Below, piece after piece: positions 9,705 to 20,114 of a DNA stretch of 64,000 nucleotides. The DNA comes from CAYWPG01 sp964460035 (GTDB lineage Bacteria > Pseudomonadota > Gammaproteobacteria > Nitrococcales > AK92). The notes below the pieces were generated by a model. That model searched no databases. It saw only the letters and a program-made list of their open reading frames with translations, and had not been told where the DNA came from. How positions within the stretch are numbered: the stretch's first letter is position 1; every line of letters begins with the position of its first letter. Position numbers and translations under genes: made by a program. Location: positions 61,401-125,400 of the forward strand of contig CAYWPG010000006.1 in assembly GCA_964460035.1 (NCBI GenBank). The letters are read 5' to 3'.

Positions 9705-10958
9705 TTACTGCGCGACCTGCTGCTTCGCTTTGTCGTAGCGATATACCGCCGGCTTGCCGGCCACGCAGTCCGCGTCGATCACCACGCTTTGCACATCGCC
9801 CTCGGCGGGCACGCGGTACATCGGCTCCAGTAAAACCCGCTCGAGCACCGCACGCAAGCCACGCGCTCCGGTGTTACGGGCAATAGCCTCGGCGGCGATG
9901 GCGTGCAACGCCTCTTCGGTGATCTCCAACTGACAATCATCCAGCGCAAACAGTTCAGTGTACTGACGCACCAGCGCATTCTTGGGCTTGGTGAGTATGT
10001 CCACCAGCGCCGCCTCATCCAGCGCTTCGAGCAGCGCGACCACAGGCAGCCGCCCGACTAGCTCGGGAATAAGCCCGAAGGCCACCAGATCGTCCGCGTG
10101 CAGATCGTCCCCCAATTCCTTCGCGTCACTAGGCGCAATCGGGGCGCTGAACCCTATTCCGCGCGGATTCACGCGGCTTCCCACCACCTTTTCCAGACCG
10201 GCGAACGCGCCACCGCAAATGAACAGAATATCGCGCGTATCGACCTGGACTTGTTCCTGCTGCCGGCGGCCGCCTTTGCCGGGCACCGATACCACGGTGC
10301 CTTCGAGCAGCTTCAGCAAGCCTTGCTGTACGCCTTCGCCAGAAACATCGCGGCCGTGCGCGGGGTTGATGGAGCGGCGCGCAAGCTTATCGATCTCGTC
10401 GATGTAGACAATACCGCGGCTGGCTTTTTCCGCGTCATAATCGCAGGCCTGCAGCAGCTTCTGCACCGTGCTCTCCACATCCTCGCCCACGTAGCCGGCC
10501 TCGGTCAGGCCGGTGGCGTCGATCACCGCGAACGGCACATCGAGCATGCGCGCCAAGGTCTCGGCAAGCAGCGTCTTGCCGGAGCCGCTGGGGCCGATCA
10601 TGAGCACGTTGCTCTTGGAGATCTCCAGCTCCTCGCCCAGCTGGCGGTGCGCCAGCCGCTTGTAGTGGTTATACACAGCCACCGAAAGCACGCGCTTGGC
10701 CTGCTGCTGGCCGACCACGTACTGATCGAGAAAAGCATGAATCTGTCGTGGCTTGGGCAGCCCTTTGAGTAGCTCGCGCGGCGGCACGGCAAGCTCCGCG
10801 CGCAGCAGCCGGTTGCAGTCGGCGACACAATCGTCGCAGATGAACGCCGATGGCCCGGCAATCAGCGTGCCGACCTCTTCTTCGGCTTTGCCGCAGAAGG
10901 AGCAAAACAGCGGTTCGCCCTCATCGTGCCGGTGATTCTGATACTCTCTACGGCTCAT
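9705..10958 (-). CDS. clpX: ATP-dependent protease ATPase subunit ClpX (solitary copy)
   Basis: Hexameric AAA+ unfoldase that feeds substrates to ClpP. The 417-aa product has the N-terminal zinc-binding domain (Cys19, Cys22, Cys41, Cys44), Walker A GPSGSGKT (122-129), pore loop GYVG (155-158), Walker B IVYIDEID (183-190) and the ClpP-docking IGF tripeptide (268-270). It is therefore likely an active, ClpP-partnered ClpX. Oddities: it stands alone, without tig, clpP or lon; Walker A has Ser where ClpX normally has Thr (GPTGSGKT); and the segment after VSVPGKGG lacks the usual HP. These suggest a second, diverged paralogue rather than the housekeeping gene. Confidence 0.9.
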   Translation of the reverse strand: MSRREYQNHRHDEGEPLFCSFCGKAEEEVGTLIAGPSAFICDDCVADCNRLLRAELAVPPRELLKGLPKPRQIHAFLDQYVVGQQQAKRVLSVAVYNHYKRLAHRQLGEELEISKSNVLMIGPSGSGKTLLAETLARMLDVPFAVIDATGLTEAGYVGEDVESTVQKLLQACDYDAEKASRGIVYIDEIDKLARRSINPAHGRDVSGEGVQQGLLKLLEGTVVSVPGKGGRRQQEQVQVDTRDILFICGGAFAGLEKVVGSRVNPRGIGFSAPIAPSDAKELGDDLHADDLVAFGLIPELVGRLPVVALLEALDEAALVDILTKPKNALVRQYTELFALDDCQLEITEEALHAIAAEAIARNTGARGLRAVLERVLLEPMYRVPAEGDVQSVVIDADCVAGKPAVYRYDKAKQQVAQ

Positions 10959-10996
10959 CGTTCACCTCCGTGCCGCAACAGAACCCATCGTCCATG

Positions 10997-11020
10997 CCGA
11001 AAGCCCACTGGGGCTTTCGG
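10997..11020 (-). other. Perfect 10-bp hairpin in the clpX leader
   Basis: CCGAAAGCCC (10997-11006) pairs perfectly with 11011-11020 around a 4-base loop. It lies 39-62 bases upstream of the clpX start on the minus strand, ahead of a good Shine-Dalgarno (GGAGGTGAACGATG). No T-run follows on either strand, so it is more likely a leader structure than a terminator. Confidence 0.45.
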
Positions 11021-11201
11021 TAGCCTCTGCTGCGAAGAGACGGGGGTACCTTCCAAGGGTCCCGCATGGTACCGGCGCCATTGCCAGCATCCGGTGGCTC
11101 TTTTCGTAAGAAAGCGGCGTCAGCCTCTTTAACTTAAATATATATAGCTCGAAAAATGCTTGAAATTAGTGTCACGGGGCAAGGCCCAATGCCCTGGGCG
11201 G

Positions 11202-11210
11202 TGATATAGT
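11202..11210 (+). promoter_or_regulatory. Extended -10 promoter candidate for trm112-prmC-moeB
   Basis: TGATATAGT matches the extended -10 pattern TGnTATAAT at 8 of the 9 scored positions and lies 29 bases before the ATG at 11240, with a GGAGAG Shine-Dalgarno at about 11223. No clear -35 is seen, as expected for an extended -10 promoter. AT-rich sequence (TTAAATATATATAG) lies further upstream. Confidence 0.4.
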
Positions 11211-11239
11211 TCGCACATCGTCCGGAGAGAGTCGTCATC

Positions 11240-11503
11240 ATGGACCACAAATTGCTCGATATCCTCTGTTGCCCGGCCACAGGCAACCCCGTAAAGCTGC
11301 TCAAGAAGGACCAGCTGGCGGAGCTCAATGCCCTGATCGCGCGCGGCGAAGTGCGCTACTTCGACGACACGCTCGTGGATACGCCCCTATCGGAAGGCTT
11401 GATCACCGAGAACGGCGAGCGTATCTACCGGGTCGATGACGGTATTCCGGTCATGCTGGAAGAGAAGGCGATCTCGGGCCGGTGCCTGCAGGCGAACCGC
11501 TGA
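11240..11503 (+). CDS. Trm112 family protein (YcaR/UPF0434-like)
   Basis: An 87-aa small protein with the Trm112 core: MDHKLLDILCCPATGNPVKL at the N terminus and RIYRVDDGIPVMLEEKA near the C terminus. In eukaryotes and archaea Trm112 stabilises and activates several methyltransferases, including the class I release-factor methylase Mtq2, the counterpart of bacterial PrmC. The zinc-type CPxC of many homologues is degenerate here (CCPATG). The last 22 bases overlap the start of prmC, so the two proteins are made from one coupled message. Function in bacteria is poorly defined; the context points to PrmC as partner (inference). Confidence 0.88.
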   Translation: MDHKLLDILCCPATGNPVKLLKKDQLAELNALIARGEVRYFDDTLVDTPLSEGLITENGERIYRVDDGIPVMLEEKAISGRCLQANR

Positions 11504-12336
11504 CCACGCTGGGCGAGTGGCTGCGCTGGGCAGTGCGCGAACTCGAAGGGCGCACCGACAGCCCGCGGCTGGATGCCGAAGTGTTACTCGCCCACACGCT
11601 GGAGGTAGAACGCAGCTATCTCTACACCTGGCCGGAGCGGGCGCTGCCGGAGGCGGCACGCGCGCGCTTCCAGGAGCTCGTTGCCAGGCGCCGTGCCGGT
11701 GTGCCCGTGGCTCACCTTACGGGAGTCCAGGAGTTCTGGTCGCTGCCCCTTGCAGTCACCGCCGATACGCTGATCCCGCGTCCTGAAACCGAACTGCTCG
11801 TCGAGCGCGCGCTGGCGCATGTACCGGCGCAGGCGCCGTGGCGCCTGCTCGATTTGGGCACCGGCAGCGGCGCGATCGCGCTGGCGCTGGCGCACGAACG
11901 CCCGCGGGCGCGGGTAATCGCAGTCGAACTCAGCGCGGCAGCGCTTGCCGTCGCCGAACGAAATCGCCAGGCGCTAGGTCTGACCAACGTAGAGCTGCGT
12001 CGCGGCAGCTGGTACGAGCCGGTACGGGGCGAGCGCTTCCATCTGATCGTTGCCAATCCGCCTTATATCGGTGAGCACGAGCCCGAACCGCAGCAGGGTG
12101 ACACCCGTTTCGAGCCCCGCACCGCTCTGATTGCAGGCGATGCCGGACTTGCCGACCTTGCGCACATCATTGCCCAGGCGCCAGCGCATCTGTTTGCCGG
12201 CGCGCGGCTCGCTGTCGAGCACGGTTACCGGCAAGGTGCGGCGGTGCGGGAGCTGCTGCGCGCGGCCGGGCTGCGAGACATCGAAACATTGCATGACCTG
12301 CAAGGGCACGAGCGGGTCAGTACCGCGAGGCTATGA
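11482..12336 (+). CDS. prmC: Release factor glutamine methyltransferase PrmC (HemK)
   Basis: Methylates the glutamine of the GGQ motif in RF1/RF2 using S-adenosylmethionine. The 284-aa product (E. coli 277) has an N-terminal helical domain, LIPRPETE at 97-104, the SAM-binding DLGTGSG at 124-130 and the catalytic NPPY at 192-195. The GTG start lies inside the end of the Trm112-family gene with only a weak Shine-Dalgarno (GGAAGAGAAGG farther upstream), so translation probably depends on the upstream gene. It overlaps the moeB-like gene by 4 bases. Unlike in Pseudomonas-type genomes it is not next to prfA. Confidence 0.96.
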   Translation: MPAGEPLTTLGEWLRWAVRELEGRTDSPRLDAEVLLAHTLEVERSYLYTWPERALPEAARARFQELVARRRAGVPVAHLTGVQEFWSLPLAVTADTLIPRPETELLVERALAHVPAQAPWRLLDLGTGSGAIALALAHERPRARVIAVELSAAALAVAERNRQALGLTNVELRRGSWYEPVRGERFHLIVANPPYIGEHEPEPQQGDTRFEPRTALIAGDAGLADLAHIIAQAPAHLFAGARLAVEHGYRQGAAVRELLRAAGLRDIETLHDLQGHERVSTARL

Positions 12337-13082
12337 ACGACGAACAGTTACTGCGCTACAGCCGGCAGATCATGCTGCCGCAGTTCGATATCGAAGGGCA
12401 GCTGCGGCTGAAGAGTGCGCGCGTGCTCATCGTCGGAGTCGGCGGGCTGGGTTCGCCGGCCGCGCTGTATCTAGCCGCCGCCGGTGTGGGGACCCTGGTG
12501 CTGGGCGACTTCGACACCGTGGAGCTGTCCAACCTGCAACGGCAGATAGCCCACAGCACGCACGATCTGGGACGTCTAAAGGTGGAGTCCGCGGCCGACG
12601 CGATACGCGCGCTCAATCCCGAGACCAGGATCGAGACGGTATCCGATCCGCTGGAAGGGGAGCTGCTCGCCGAGCTGGTTGCCGGAGTCGATGTGGTGGT
12701 GGATGGCTGCGATAACTTCGCGACCCGCTCCGCCGTGAACGAGGCCTGCGTTGCGGCGCGCAAGCCGCTGGTGTCCGGCGCGGTGATTCGACTGGAAGGC
12801 CAGCTTGCCGTGTTTCGTCCGGACCTTGCGGAGCAGCCCTGTTACCGGTGCTTGTTCGGCGACGGCGAGGAGCAGGCCCAGACCTGCAGCGAAACCGGTG
12901 TCCTGGGGCCAGTACCCGGCATCATAGGCAGCCTGCAAGCGCTGGAGGTCATCAAGCTCTTGAGCGGTTGCGGCGAGCCGCTCAATTCCAAGCTGTTGCT
13001 CTTCGATGCGGCCCGCTCGCACTGGCGCACGCTGCGCATACCCAAGGATCCGGACTGCCCAGTGTGCTCAACGCGAACCTGA
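12333..13082 (+). CDS. moeB: ThiF/MoeB/HesA family adenylyltransferase (MoeB-like)
   Basis: E1-like enzyme that adenylates the C-terminal glycine of a sulfur carrier such as MoaD or ThiS for molybdopterin or thiamine synthesis. The 249-aa product has the nucleotide-binding GVGGLGSP (35-42), DFDTVELSNLQRQ (59-71), and two CxxC pairs (CYRC near 170 and CPVC at the C terminus) for structural zinc. It follows prmC with an ATGA overlap, the same prmC-moeB order as in Pseudomonas. Whether the partner is MoaD or ThiS cannot be decided from this window. Confidence 0.92.
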   Translation: MNDEQLLRYSRQIMLPQFDIEGQLRLKSARVLIVGVGGLGSPAALYLAAAGVGTLVLGDFDTVELSNLQRQIAHSTHDLGRLKVESAADAIRALNPETRIETVSDPLEGELLAELVAGVDVVVDGCDNFATRSAVNEACVAARKPLVSGAVIRLEGQLAVFRPDLAEQPCYRCLFGDGEEQAQTCSETGVLGPVPGIIGSLQALEVIKLLSGCGEPLNSKLLLFDAARSHWRTLRIPKDPDCPVCSTRT

Positions 13083-13132
13083 GCGTCGCGCTGCCGCGTA
13101 TCCGCCGTCAGCCACGAACCAAGCCGTTTTAC

Positions 13133-14008
13133 TCAGTGCCGCGTCGGCGGCACCGGCGGACTGTCGTCAGCGCTGAACAGCTGCATCACATCCACTGCGT
13201 CGAAGCGATACGGCTGGCCGCAAAAGTCGCAGCTGACCTCGACCTGACCCTGCTCGGCGAGAATCTTCTCGACTTCGTCGTTGCCCAGCGCACGCAGCAT
13301 GCCGCTGATCCGCTCCCGGGAGCAGGTGCACTGAAAACGGAACGGCGACGGATCAAACAGACGGATGTCCTCTTCATGATAGAGCCGCTGCAGGATCTGC
13401 GGCGCCGATAGCGTGAGCAGCTCCTCGGGGGTGATGGTTTCGGCGAGGATCTCGGCCCGGTTCCAGGCATCCTCGTCCGAGTCCTCGCCGGGAAGCCGCT
13501 GCACCAGCATGCCCGCGGCACGAGCGCCGTCGGCGGTGAGCCAAACGCGCGTGGGTAGCTGCTCGGACTCGCGAAAGTACTTGTCCAAAGCGCTGCTCAG
13601 GCTGCCGCTTTCCAGCCCCACGATGCCCTGATAGCGGTCGCGTCCCTCTTCCGGCTCGATGGTGATCGCCAGATAACCGTCCTTGCACATCGCAGCCAGG
13701 TCCTGGCCAGGCTCCAGCCCCTCCTTCCAGCGTGCCAGCGCCCGCAACCCGCCATCGCTGCCGGCCTGCACCAGCAACAGCGTCAGCGGCCCCTGCCCCT
13801 GCGCCTGCAAACTGAGCGAGCCTCGAAACTTCAGCGTTGCCGTAAGCAGCGCGGCGGCGGCCAGCGCCTCGCCTACCAGGGTCTGCAACTGCGGCGGGTA
13901 CTCGCGCCGTGCGAGCACGGCGCGGTAGGCATCGTCGAGCTGGACTATTTCGCCGCGGACATTGGCGTGCTCGAATACGAAGCGGTACAAATGGTCTGGA
14001 CTGCTCAT
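13133..14008 (-). CDS. hslO: Redox-regulated chaperone Hsp33
   Basis: Cytosolic holdase activated by oxidation that protects proteins under bleach or peroxide stress. The 291-aa product carries the conserved C-terminal zinc switch at about Cys227, Cys229, Cys260 and Cys263 (CTC and CDFC). The start is taken at the ATG at 14008; a GTG three codons upstream (14017) is possible, and neither has a strong Shine-Dalgarno. It is convergent with moeB. Confidence 0.95.
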   Translation of the reverse strand: MSSPDHLYRFVFEHANVRGEIVQLDDAYRAVLARREYPPQLQTLVGEALAAAALLTATLKFRGSLSLQAQGQGPLTLLLVQAGSDGGLRALARWKEGLEPGQDLAAMCKDGYLAITIEPEEGRDRYQGIVGLESGSLSSALDKYFRESEQLPTRVWLTADGARAAGMLVQRLPGEDSDEDAWNRAEILAETITPEELLTLSAPQILQRLYHEEDIRLFDPSPFRFQCTCSRERISGMLRALGNDEVEKILAEQGQVEVSCDFCGQPYRFDAVDVMQLFSADDSPPVPPTRH

Positions 14009-14142
14009 GCTCACCACTTGCGCGCCAGGACAGCGCCTAAACTCCTTGGACCTGTTTTCTAGGGGTTGTTACCCGTCATTTCACGCCCGCACCCGAGGCC
14101 CGTGTCTGGGCTGCCCCAAGACCGGCCAACGCGGCCGCGAAT

Positions 14143-14169
14143 CGAGCAAGGCCCTGACGGCCTTGCTCG
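14143..14169 (-). terminator. Stem-loop downstream of gatB
   Basis: CGAGCAAGGCC (14143-14153) pairs perfectly with 14159-14169 around a 5-base loop, 10 bases after the gatB stop. The stem is strong (11 bp), but the following minus-strand bases are not a proper T-run. Assignment as the end of gatCAB transcription therefore rests on position. Confidence 0.4.
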
Positions 14170-14178
14170 GGGCTTTCC

Positions 14179-15615
14179 CTACCCGTTGAGCTTCTTCTTG
14201 AGAAGCTCGTTGAGCTGCGCCGGGTTGGCCTTGCCCTTGGAAGCCTTCATCACCTGGCCAACAAAGTACGCCAGCAACTTCTCCTTGCCAGCCTTGTACT
14301 GCTCGACCTGGCTCGGATTGGCGGCCAGCACCTCGTCTATCATCGCCTCGATGGCGCTGGTGTCGGTCACCTGCCTGAGGCCACGCTTCTCGATGATGGC
14401 GTCGGCTTCCCCCTCGCCGGCCCACATCGCCTCGAAGACCTCCTTGGCGATCTTGCCGGAAATGGTATTGTCGGCGATTCGCCGCAACAGTCCGCCGAGC
14501 ATTTTCGGCGTGACGGGGCTGTCCGTAATTTCGAGGCCATCGCGGTTCAACGCGGCGCTGAGTTCTCCCATGACCCAGTTGGCCGATGCCTTGGCCTGGC
14601 CGCCGGACTCCTGCACCAGCTGCTCGAAGTAATCGGCCACTTCGCGGCTGGCGGTGAGGATGCCGGCGTCGTACACGCTCAGGTTGTACTCGTCCATGAA
14701 ACGGCGGCGCTTGTCGTCCGGCAGCTCCGGCAGAGTCTCGCGCACCGCATCGATGAACGCCGGAGAAATCACCACCGGCAACAGGTCCGGATCGGGGAAG
14801 TAGCGGTAATCGTTGGCTTCTTCCTTGGTGCGCATGGAGCGGGTTTCGTTCTTGTTAGCGTCGTACAGGCGCGTCTCCTGCTCCACCTTCCCGCCGCTCT
14901 CGATCAGATCGATCTGACGCTGCACTTCATAGTTGATAGCGCGCTCGACGAAGCGGAACGAGTTAAGGTTCTTGATCTCCGTGCGGGTGCCGAATTCCTT
15001 CTGGCCCTTGGGGCGCACCGAGACGTTCGCATCGCAGCGGAACGAGCCCTCCTGCATGTTGCCGTCGCAGATCCCGAGATAGCGCACCAGGCTATGGATC
15101 TTCTTCATGTACGCGACGGCTTCCTTGGCCGAGCGCAGGTCGGGCTCGGAGACGATCTCCAGCAGCGGCGTGCCCGCGCGGTTCAGATCGATACCGGTCA
15201 TGCCCGCATAGTCTTCGTGCAGCGACTTGCCGGCGTCTTCCTCCAGATGCGCGCGCGTAACGCCCACATGCTTGGTGCTGCCGTCTTCCAGCTCGATCTC
15301 CACCATGCCTTCCGCCACGATGGGCAGGTCGAACTGGCTGATCTGGTAGCCCTTGGGCAGGTCGGGATAGAAGTAATTCTTGCGCGCGAACACCGAGCGC
15401 GGCGCCACGCGGGCGCCAATGGCCAGCCCGAACTTGACCGCCATACGCACGGCTTCCTCATTGAGCACCGGCAGCACACCCGGCAGCCCGAGATCCTCGG
15501 CGCACGCCTGAGTATTGGGGGCAGCGCCGTAGGCGGTGGAGGCACCGGAGAAGATCTTGCTCTTAGTGGCCAGCTGAGCGTGGATCTCCAGCCCTATAAC
15601 GGTTTCCCATTCCAT
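14179..15615 (-). CDS. gatB: Aspartyl/glutamyl-tRNA amidotransferase subunit B
   Basis: Subunit of GatCAB that binds mischarged Glu-tRNA-Gln or Asp-tRNA-Asn, activates the carboxylate with ATP and receives ammonia from GatA. The 478-aa product begins [15 protein letters not shown]. It has the GatB signatures [15 protein letters not shown] near 43-57 and [20 protein letters not shown] near 143-162, and a C-terminal YqeY-like tail domain that contacts tRNA. It follows gatA by 61 bases in gatC-gatA-gatB order. Confidence 0.97.
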   Translation of the reverse strand: MEWETVIGLEIHAQLATKSKIFSGASTAYGAAPNTQACAEDLGLPGVLPVLNEEAVRMAVKFGLAIGARVAPRSVFARKNYFYPDLPKGYQISQFDLPIVAEGMVEIELEDGSTKHVGVTRAHLEEDAGKSLHEDYAGMTGIDLNRAGTPLLEIVSEPDLRSAKEAVAYMKKIHSLVRYLGICDGNMQEGSFRCDANVSVRPKGQKEFGTRTEIKNLNSFRFVERAINYEVQRQIDLIESGGKVEQETRLYDANKNETRSMRTKEEANDYRYFPDPDLLPVVISPAFIDAVRETLPELPDDKRRRFMDEYNLSVYDAGILTASREVADYFEQLVQESGGQAKASANWVMGELSAALNRDGLEITDSPVTPKMLGGLLRRIADNTISGKIAKEVFEAMWAGEGEADAIIEKRGLRQVTDTSAIEAMIDEVLAANPSQVEQYKAGKEKLLAYFVGQVMKASKGKANPAQLNELLKKKLNG

Positions 15616-15676
15616 GTCTTTTACCTTCGTTCGGCTGCCTGGGCAGCACTCAACGTTCAGTGGGCGACATCGCGCC

Positions 15677-17131
15677 TTAGGCGTAGCGGGCCGGCACCCG
15701 GCGATGCCAGTCGGTAACCTGCTGGTACTTGTGACCGACGTTCAACAGCTGCGCCTCGGCAAAATCCCGGCCGATGATCTGCAGCCCCACCGGCCGCTCA
15801 TGCGCGAACCCCGCCGGGATGGACAGCGCCGGGACTCCCGCGAGGCTGGCCGCGATGGTGTACACATCCGAGAGATACATCTGCACCGGATCGTCGATAC
15901 GCTCGCCGAAATTGAACGCCACGGTGGGCGACGTCGGCCCCATGATGACGTTGACCTCGTCGAATGCGCGCACGAAGTCCTCGCGGATCAGGCGCCGTGT
16001 TTTCTGCGCTTTGAGGTAGTACGCCTCGTAGTAACCGGCCGAGAGCGCATAAGTGCCGATCATGATGCGGCGCTTGACCTCGGCGCCGAAGCCCTCGCCG
16101 CGGCTGCGCTTGTAAAGATCCTCGATGTCGACCGGATTCTCGCAGCGATAACCGAAGCGCACGCCGTCGAACCGCGACAGGTTGGACGAAGCTTCGGCCG
16201 GCGCGATCACATAGTAAACCGGCACCGCCAGCTGGGAGTTCGGCAGCGAGATCTCGCGCACCTGCGCACCGAGCTTGCGGAACTCTTCGATGGCGGCCTC
16301 GATGACGCGGGCCACTTCCGGATCCAGCCCCTCGCCGAAGTACTCCTTGGGCAGGCCAATCTTCAGCCCTTCGATGGACGCGTCCAGGCTGGCGCTGTAA
16401 TCGGGCACCGGCTGATCGACACTGGTCGAATCGCGCGGATCGAAACCGGCCATCGCCGTCATCAGCAGCGCCAGATCCTCGGCGCTGTAGCCCATAGGTC
16501 CACCCTGATCGAGGCTGGATGCGAACGCAATCAGCCCGTAGCGCGAGACGCGCCCGTAAGTCGGCTTCAGCCCGCTGATTCCGCACAGAGCCGCAGGCTG
16601 GCGAATCGAGCCGCCGGTATCCGAGCCGGTGGCCGCCGGCACCAGCCTAGCCGCCACAGCGGCCGCCGAACCGCCGGACGAGCCGCCGGGGACGGCCGCC
16701 GGATCCCAGGGATTGCGCACCGGGCCGTAGTAGCTCGTCTCGTTGGACGAGCCCATGGCGAACTCGTCCATATTCGTCTTGCCCACCATCACCATGCCCG
16801 CGGCCTGCAGCTTCTCGACCACCGTGGCGTTATAGGGGGCGATGAAGTTGTCCAGCATGCGCGAGCCGCAACTGGTGCGCACGCCGAACGTACAGAATAC
16901 ATCCTTGTGCGCCAGCGGGATTCCGGTCAGCGGTCCGGCGCGTCCCGCCGCGCGGGCGGCATCGGCGGCCCGGGCCTGCTCCAGAGCCTGCTCGCGCGTG
17001 ACAGTGATAAAGGCGTTGAGATCCGAATTGTGGCGCTCTATGCGGGCGAGCACCTCCTGTGTCAGCTCCAGGCTGGAAAATTCACCGGCCCGCAGCGCAG
17101 CGGACAGTTCGGCAATGGTCTTCTCGTACAT
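15677..17131 (-). CDS. gatA: Aspartyl/glutamyl-tRNA amidotransferase subunit A
   Basis: Amidase-signature subunit that releases ammonia from glutamine for tRNA-dependent amidation. The 484-aa product shows the Ser-cisSer-Lys catalytic set: Lys in [10 protein letters not shown], Ser in [15 protein letters not shown] and Ser in [12 protein letters not shown]. Length is usual for GatA. It lies between gatC (92 bases upstream) and gatB on the minus strand. Confidence 0.97.
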   Translation of the reverse strand: MYEKTIAELSAALRAGEFSSLELTQEVLARIERHNSDLNAFITVTREQALEQARAADAARAAGRAGPLTGIPLAHKDVFCTFGVRTSCGSRMLDNFIAPYNATVVEKLQAAGMVMVGKTNMDEFAMGSSNETSYYGPVRNPWDPAAVPGGSSGGSAAAVAARLVPAATGSDTGGSIRQPAALCGISGLKPTYGRVSRYGLIAFASSLDQGGPMGYSAEDLALLMTAMAGFDPRDSTSVDQPVPDYSASLDASIEGLKIGLPKEYFGEGLDPEVARVIEAAIEEFRKLGAQVREISLPNSQLAVPVYYVIAPAEASSNLSRFDGVRFGYRCENPVDIEDLYKRSRGEGFGAEVKRRIMIGTYALSAGYYEAYYLKAQKTRRLIREDFVRAFDEVNVIMGPTSPTVAFNFGERIDDPVQMYLSDVYTIAASLAGVPALSIPAGFAHERPVGLQIIGRDFAEAQLLNVGHKYQQVTDWHRRVPARYA

Positions 17132-17223
17132 GCTCCGCCCTATCGAAGAAGTATTGCGACAGCCGCCCTGGCCGTCGCCGCCTGGCGAATGCCCGGTACT
17201 TGCCGGGCGTATTGATACGTTGC

Positions 17224-18670
<1,447 letters not shown>

Positions 18671-18738
18671 CAGGCACCGGCGCTCCGGCCACTGCTGAGA
18701 CGGGGCGCGCCTGCTGAGAAACGAACGGGGGGGCCGCC

Positions 18739-19617
18739 ATCAAGCCGCTATTCTTACAAGGGCCGTCGATCAGCACGCGAGTGGTCTTTTTCGCGTTGCT
18801 GGCCATTGCGCTGATGATTCTCGATCATCGGCAGCAACTCGGGCAGCCCGTTCGAGAAGCGGTGGCGGCCATAGCCTATCCGCTGCAGCTTGCCGTTCAC
18901 ACGCCCTTTCGCGTCGGCGCCTTCCTCTCGGAGCAGTTCGGCTCCCGCCGCCGGCTGATCGAGGAGAACGCACGGCTGCGCGCCCAGCAGCTTCTCAATG
19001 AAACGCGCCTGCAACGGCTGGACACGCTGGAGCGCGAGAACATCCACCTGCGTGCGCTGTTGCAATCCTCCTATCAGGTAGGCGAGCGGGCGCTGATCGC
19101 CGAGCTGATGCGGGTCGACCTGGACCCGAACATCCATCTCATTCAGATCAACAAAGGGCGGCGCGACCGTGTCTTCCCCGGCCAACCGGTGCTGGACGCC
19201 AATGGCGTAATGGGGCAAGTGGACCGCGTCGGGCCGCTCAGCGCCATGGTTCGGCTCATTACCGATCCAAGCCACGCGCTACCTGTACAGGTCAACCGCA
19301 ACGGCCTGCGCACCATTGCGATGGGTACCGGCGATCTGCACCGCCTGGACATCGTCAATCTGCCCAACAATGCCGATATCGAGGTAGGCGATCTGCTGGT
19401 CACGTCGGGCCTGGGCGGGCGCTTTCCGCCTGGCTATCCCGTGGCGCGGGTGGTCGATGTGGTATTCGACCCCGGCCAGCCCTTCGCGCGCATCAAGGCC
19501 GAGCCCACCGCTGCGCTGGATCGCAGCCGGCAGATGCTGTTGGTACAAGGCCAGGAAGATCCCGAGGATCTGGCCCCCGACGACAGCGACGACGCGCAGA
19601 GGAGCGATGCCCGATGA
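18739..19617 (+). CDS. mreC: Rod-shape-determining protein MreC (apparent ATC start)
   Basis: Inner-membrane anchored periplasmic protein that links MreB to PBP2 and RodA. The product has one N-terminal transmembrane segment, a coiled coil (about 60-110) and the beta-rich MreC domain ending LVTSGLGGRFPPGYPVARV. The first ordinary start codon is GTG at 18781, but the 14 codons before it read IKPLFLQGPSISTR. These align with the conserved MreC N terminus (E. coli MKPIFSRGPSLQIR), with ATC at the Met position, and a run of seven G lies 5 bases upstream. An in-frame stop (18715-18717) leaves no ATG, GTG or TTG. I therefore place the start at ATC; the alternative is GTG at 18781 or a sequencing error. 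Confidence 0.85.
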   Translation: MKPLFLQGPSISTRVVFFALLAIALMILDHRQQLGQPVREAVAAIAYPLQLAVHTPFRVGAFLSEQFGSRRRLIEENARLRAQQLLNETRLQRLDTLERENIHLRALLQSSYQVGERALIAELMRVDLDPNIHLIQINKGRRDRVFPGQPVLDANGVMGQVDRVGPLSAMVRLITDPSHALPVQVNRNGLRTIAMGTGDLHRLDIVNLPNNADIEVGDLLVTSGLGGRFPPGYPVARVVDVVFDPGQPFARIKAEPTAALDRSRQMLLVQGQEDPEDLAPDDSDDAQRSDAR

Positions 19618-20102
19618 GCAGCAGCGTGCGCAGCGGCGGCTGGACCATCACGGCCAGCTTTGTCATCGCCATGCTCCTCACTATCGTGCCGTTGCCGGAC
19701 TGGCTGGCGGCTGCGCGCCCGCAGTGGGTGGCGCTAGTTCTGATCTACTGGTGCATGGCGCTGCCGGATCGGGTGGGCGTCGGCATCGGCTTCACTGTCG
19801 GGTTGCTGCAGGACGCGCTGCTCGGCAGCCTGCTCGGCCAGCACGCTCTGGCCTTTGCCGTGCTCGCGTTTCTGACCATAAAGCTGCACCAGCGCATCCG
19901 CGTCTTCCCGCTCTGGCAGCAAGCGCTGAGTGTGCTCGTTCTGCTCTTGCTCACACAGCTGATGCTATTCTGGATCAATGGCTTGATAGGCCGGTCGCCC
20001 GCCGACTGGACCTATTGGCTGACCGCGCTCGCCGGCACCGTGCTCTGGCCCTGGGTGTTCCTGCTGATGCGCGAGATCAGAAGAAGCTTCAATGTCCGTT
20101 AA
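19614..20102 (+). CDS. mreD: Rod-shape-determining protein MreD
   Basis: Integral membrane partner of MreC in the elongasome. The 162-aa product has about five hydrophobic segments and the MreD motif GLLQDALLGSLLGQHALAF (near 62-80). It overlaps mreC by 4 bases (ATGA) and precedes mrdA by 12 bases. Confidence 0.94.
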   Translation: MSSSVRSGGWTITASFVIAMLLTIVPLPDWLAAARPQWVALVLIYWCMALPDRVGVGIGFTVGLLQDALLGSLLGQHALAFAVLAFLTIKLHQRIRVFPLWQQALSVLVLLLLTQLMLFWINGLIGRSPADWTYWLTALAGTVLWPWVFLLMREIRRSFNVR

Positions 20103-20114
20103 CCCCGCTCGCTA

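Noticed and set aside
15614..17215. A 533-codon plus-strand frame opposite gatA
   Set aside because: The minus strand holds a full-length GatA with its catalytic residues; the antisense frame has no ribosome site or recognisable domain.
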